A stretch of 64,000 nucleotides of DNA from Pseudolabrys sp. Its GTDB lineage: Bacteria; Pseudomonadota; Alphaproteobacteria; Rhizobiales; Xanthobacteraceae. The notes under the pieces are model-generated. The model saw only the letters and a list, made by a program, of their open reading frames with translations. It was not told the origin of the DNA and searched no databases. The position numbers and the translations under genes were made by a program. Of this stretch, positions 62,339-64,000 are shown piece after piece. The stretch spans positions 1-64,000 of the forward strand of contig JAFIGS010000023.1 of assembly GCA_017849615.1 (NCBI GenBank), read 5' to 3'. Each line of letters opens with the position of its first letter. Position 1 is the first letter of the stretch.

Positions 62339-64000
62339 TCGCCGTGCTCCGCCTTGAACAAAGCCTGCAACGCCTCGACCTCATGACGGCGCGAGAAAGC
62401 GAGAAACGTCTCGTCGCCGTCACGATGCGCCAAATAGCCCTTCAGCATGCGCTCGACGGTGCGCGGCGCATCCTGCGCCTTCACATCGCGGTAAAGATCG
62501 CGCGTGATGGCCGCATCCGGGCCATAACCGCCGCCGACGAGAACGTGGTAGCCCATCGCCGCGTCGGCATCCTCGCCCATGTCGATCTTGCAGGCGATCA
62601 GGCCGATATCGCCGATGTAATGCTGCGCGCAGGAATGATGACAGCCGGTGAGATGGATGTTCACCGGACTATCGAGCCGCACGCGCGGCTCACAATATTC
62701 CGCGATCTTCTCGGCATCCTCCTTGGTGTGCGCGGCAGCGAAACGGCAGCCGGTCGCGCCGGTGCAGGAAATGAGCCCGGCGCGAATCGGCGTCGCCGAG
62801 GTCTTGAGGCCGAGTGCTTCGATAGCGGCAACGGCATCGGCCACACGCGCATCGGTCACGCCGGAGATCAGCAGGTTCTGCCACACCGTGAGACGGATAT
62901 CGCCGTCACCGAAGGACTGCGAAACGCTGGCGAGGCCGCGCATCTGGTCGGTCGTCATCTTGCCGACCGGAAAAACAACGCCAATCCGGTTCAGCCCCGC
63001 CTGCTTCTGCGGATGCACGCCGATATGCGCGGTGCGGTCGAACGCCGGGCGCGGCGCGAGGGCGCCGGCCGGCACGTAAGTGAGCCTGCGGCTCAGCTTT
63101 TCCTCGACATGCGCGAGGAACTTCTCGAAACCCCAGGCGTCGAGCACGTATTTGAGGCGCGATTTGTTCCGGTCGGTGCGGTCGCCGTGCTCGATATAGA
63201 CGCGGACGATGGCGTCGGCGATCGCCGTCGCCTCCTCCGGCCTCAGGATGACGCCGGTATCCCGGGCGAAATCGCGGTGGCCGGTGATACCACCGAGCGC
63301 GAGGCGGAAATAGACGCCCGGCGCAACACCGAAGCCGTCCTTCACCTCGACAGCCTGGAAGCCGATGTCGTTGGTGTCTTCCAGCACGGGAATCCGGCCC
63401 CCGCCGTCGAAGCCGACATTGAACTTGCGCGGCAGGCCATACAGCGCGCGCTCGTTGAGGATGTGGTGATGCCACTCGCGCGCATAAGGCCGCGTGTCGA
63501 GCAGTTCCTGCGGATCGATGCCCGCGGTCGGCGAGCCGGTGACGTTGCGGATGTTGTCGGCGCCGGAGCCGCGCGAGCCGAGACCGAGTTCCATGATGCC
63601 CTCGACCACCTCGACGGCATTCTTCGGCTCGATCTCCCGGATCTGGAGATTGGCGCGCGTCGTCACGTGCGCATAGGGCCCGGCGCAGCGATCGGCGAGA
63701 TCGGCCAGCCCGGCGAGTTGCCAGTGCTTGAGAATACCGTTCGGAATGCGCAGGCGGCACATGTACGACGACTGCGCCGGCGCGACATAGAACAGCCCGT
63801 AATAGCGCCAGCGGAAATTATCGGCGGCCTTCGGTGCCTCGTTCTTCCTCGCCTGATCCTTGAGCCGGCCATAGGCATCGAACGGATGCTGCTCGCGCTT
63901 GATCCTCTCCTGATCGGTCAGTTTGCCGCCGCGCGCGACGGTCGCGTCCTGCGCCTTGATGTGAATGGCATCGGGGCCGGCGGCTTCGGCGCCGCCTTTC
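62335..64000 (-). CDS. nirA: assimilatory nitrite reductase NirA, 5' end outside the window
   Basis: Siroheme/[4Fe-4S] nitrite (or sulfite) reductase, at least 554 residues seen, start beyond 64000. Two ferredoxin-like half domains, MCRLRIPNGILKHWQL and GLNRIGVVFPVGKMT, frame the siroheme sites. Cofactor Cys are in SCTGATGCRFA and TGCHHSCAQHYIGDIG. The visible N-terminal part (DAYGRLKDQARK, FRWRYYGLFYVAPAQSSYM) matches NirA proteins of rhizobia. It reduces nitrite to ammonium with six electrons. Siroheme would come from cysG in the same operon. The stop overlaps the flavoprotein start as ATGA. Confidence 0.92.
   Translation of the reverse strand, partial: KGGAEAAGPDAIHIKAQDATVARGGKLTDQERIKREQHPFDAYGRLKDQARKNEAPKAADNFRWRYYGLFYVAPAQSSYMCRLRIPNGILKHWQLAGLADLADRCAGPYAHVTTRANLQIREIEPKNAVEVVEGIMELGLGSRGSGADNIRNVTGSPTAGIDPQELLDTRPYAREWHHHILNERALYGLPRKFNVGFDGGGRIPVLEDTNDIGFQAVEVKDGFGVAPGVYFRLALGGITGHRDFARDTGVILRPEEATAIADAIVRVYIEHGDRTDRNKSRLKYVLDAWGFEKFLAHVEEKLSRRLTYVPAGALAPRPAFDRTAHIGVHPQKQAGLNRIGVVFPVGKMTTDQMRGLASVSQSFGDGDIRLTVWQNLLISGVTDARVADAVAAIEALGLKTSATPIRAGLISCTGATGCRFAAAHTKEDAEKIAEYCEPRVRLDSPVNIHLTGCHHSCAQHYIGDIGLIACKIDMGEDADAAMGYHVLVGGGYGPDAAITRDLYRDVKAQDAPRTVERMLKGYLAHRDGDETFLAFSRRHEVEALQALFKAEHGE

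Overview
This window reads as chromosomal DNA of a high-GC alphaproteobacterium, most likely of the order Hyphomicrobiales (Rhizobiales) near the Bradyrhizobiaceae/Xanthobacteraceae. That placement is inferred from gene content (Liv-type transporters, sitABCD behind a Mur-like site, a rhizobial-type nas operon, Wzx/Wzy exopolysaccharide genes, an RHH_4 regulator) and from the dispersed palindromic repeats typical of these genomes. No rRNA, tRNA or CRISPR array was recognised.

Layout. 142-2064: an intact IS1595-family insertion sequence with 23-bp terminal inverted repeats, an 8-bp target duplication and passenger ORFs, one with an HEPN-like RNxxxH motif. 2093-2356: mosaic dispersed repeats. 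2358-8806: a cupin gene, then a branched-chain-amino-acid-type ABC transporter operon (binding protein, two permeases, two ATPases) and an atypical crotonase-fold protein. 8940-12488: sitABCD manganese/iron transporter, read leftwards behind a TTGCAA-N5-TTGCAA site. 13103-17054: a membrane-bound winged-helix/TPR regulator tail to tail with a GAF-PAS-GGDEF-EAL protein. 17437-23937: an RHH regulator gene and, upstream of it, a tightly overlapping leftward operon of four secreted-protein genes: an NlpC/P60-like protein, a trypsin-fold protein without the catalytic Ser, an apparently active trypsin, and a double-trypsin protein with one degenerate and one intact domain. This is the best candidate for an undescribed system.

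24265-40071: a complete-looking Wzx/Wzy exopolysaccharide locus (ExoY-like initiating transferase, Wza-like export lipoprotein, beta-barrel, Wzc-like tyrosine kinase, three glycosyltransferases including a Core-2/GT14 type, acyltransferase, pyruvyl transferase, flippase, polymerase, Tat-exported GH10 glycanase, polysaccharide deacetylase).

40084-46659: a TRAP transporter with an AroQ-like dehydratase whose family motifs are altered, an unknown dimeric-barrel protein, two tandem GntR/FCD repressors and a shikimate-dehydrogenase-like enzyme; probably uptake and catabolism of quinate/shikimate or a related cyclic acid. 46685-48234: 2-dehydro-3-deoxygalactonate kinase and aldolase. 48382-56428: kdpFABCDE with two tiny membrane peptide genes at its head. 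56612-64000: a leftward nitrate-assimilation operon, nirA (running out of the window), an NADPH/FAD flavoprotein with an Fe-S module in place of the flavodoxin domain, nasA and cysG.

Most operons show 1-8 nt stop/start overlaps, which were used to choose starts. Functional calls rest on motifs read by eye, without database searches.
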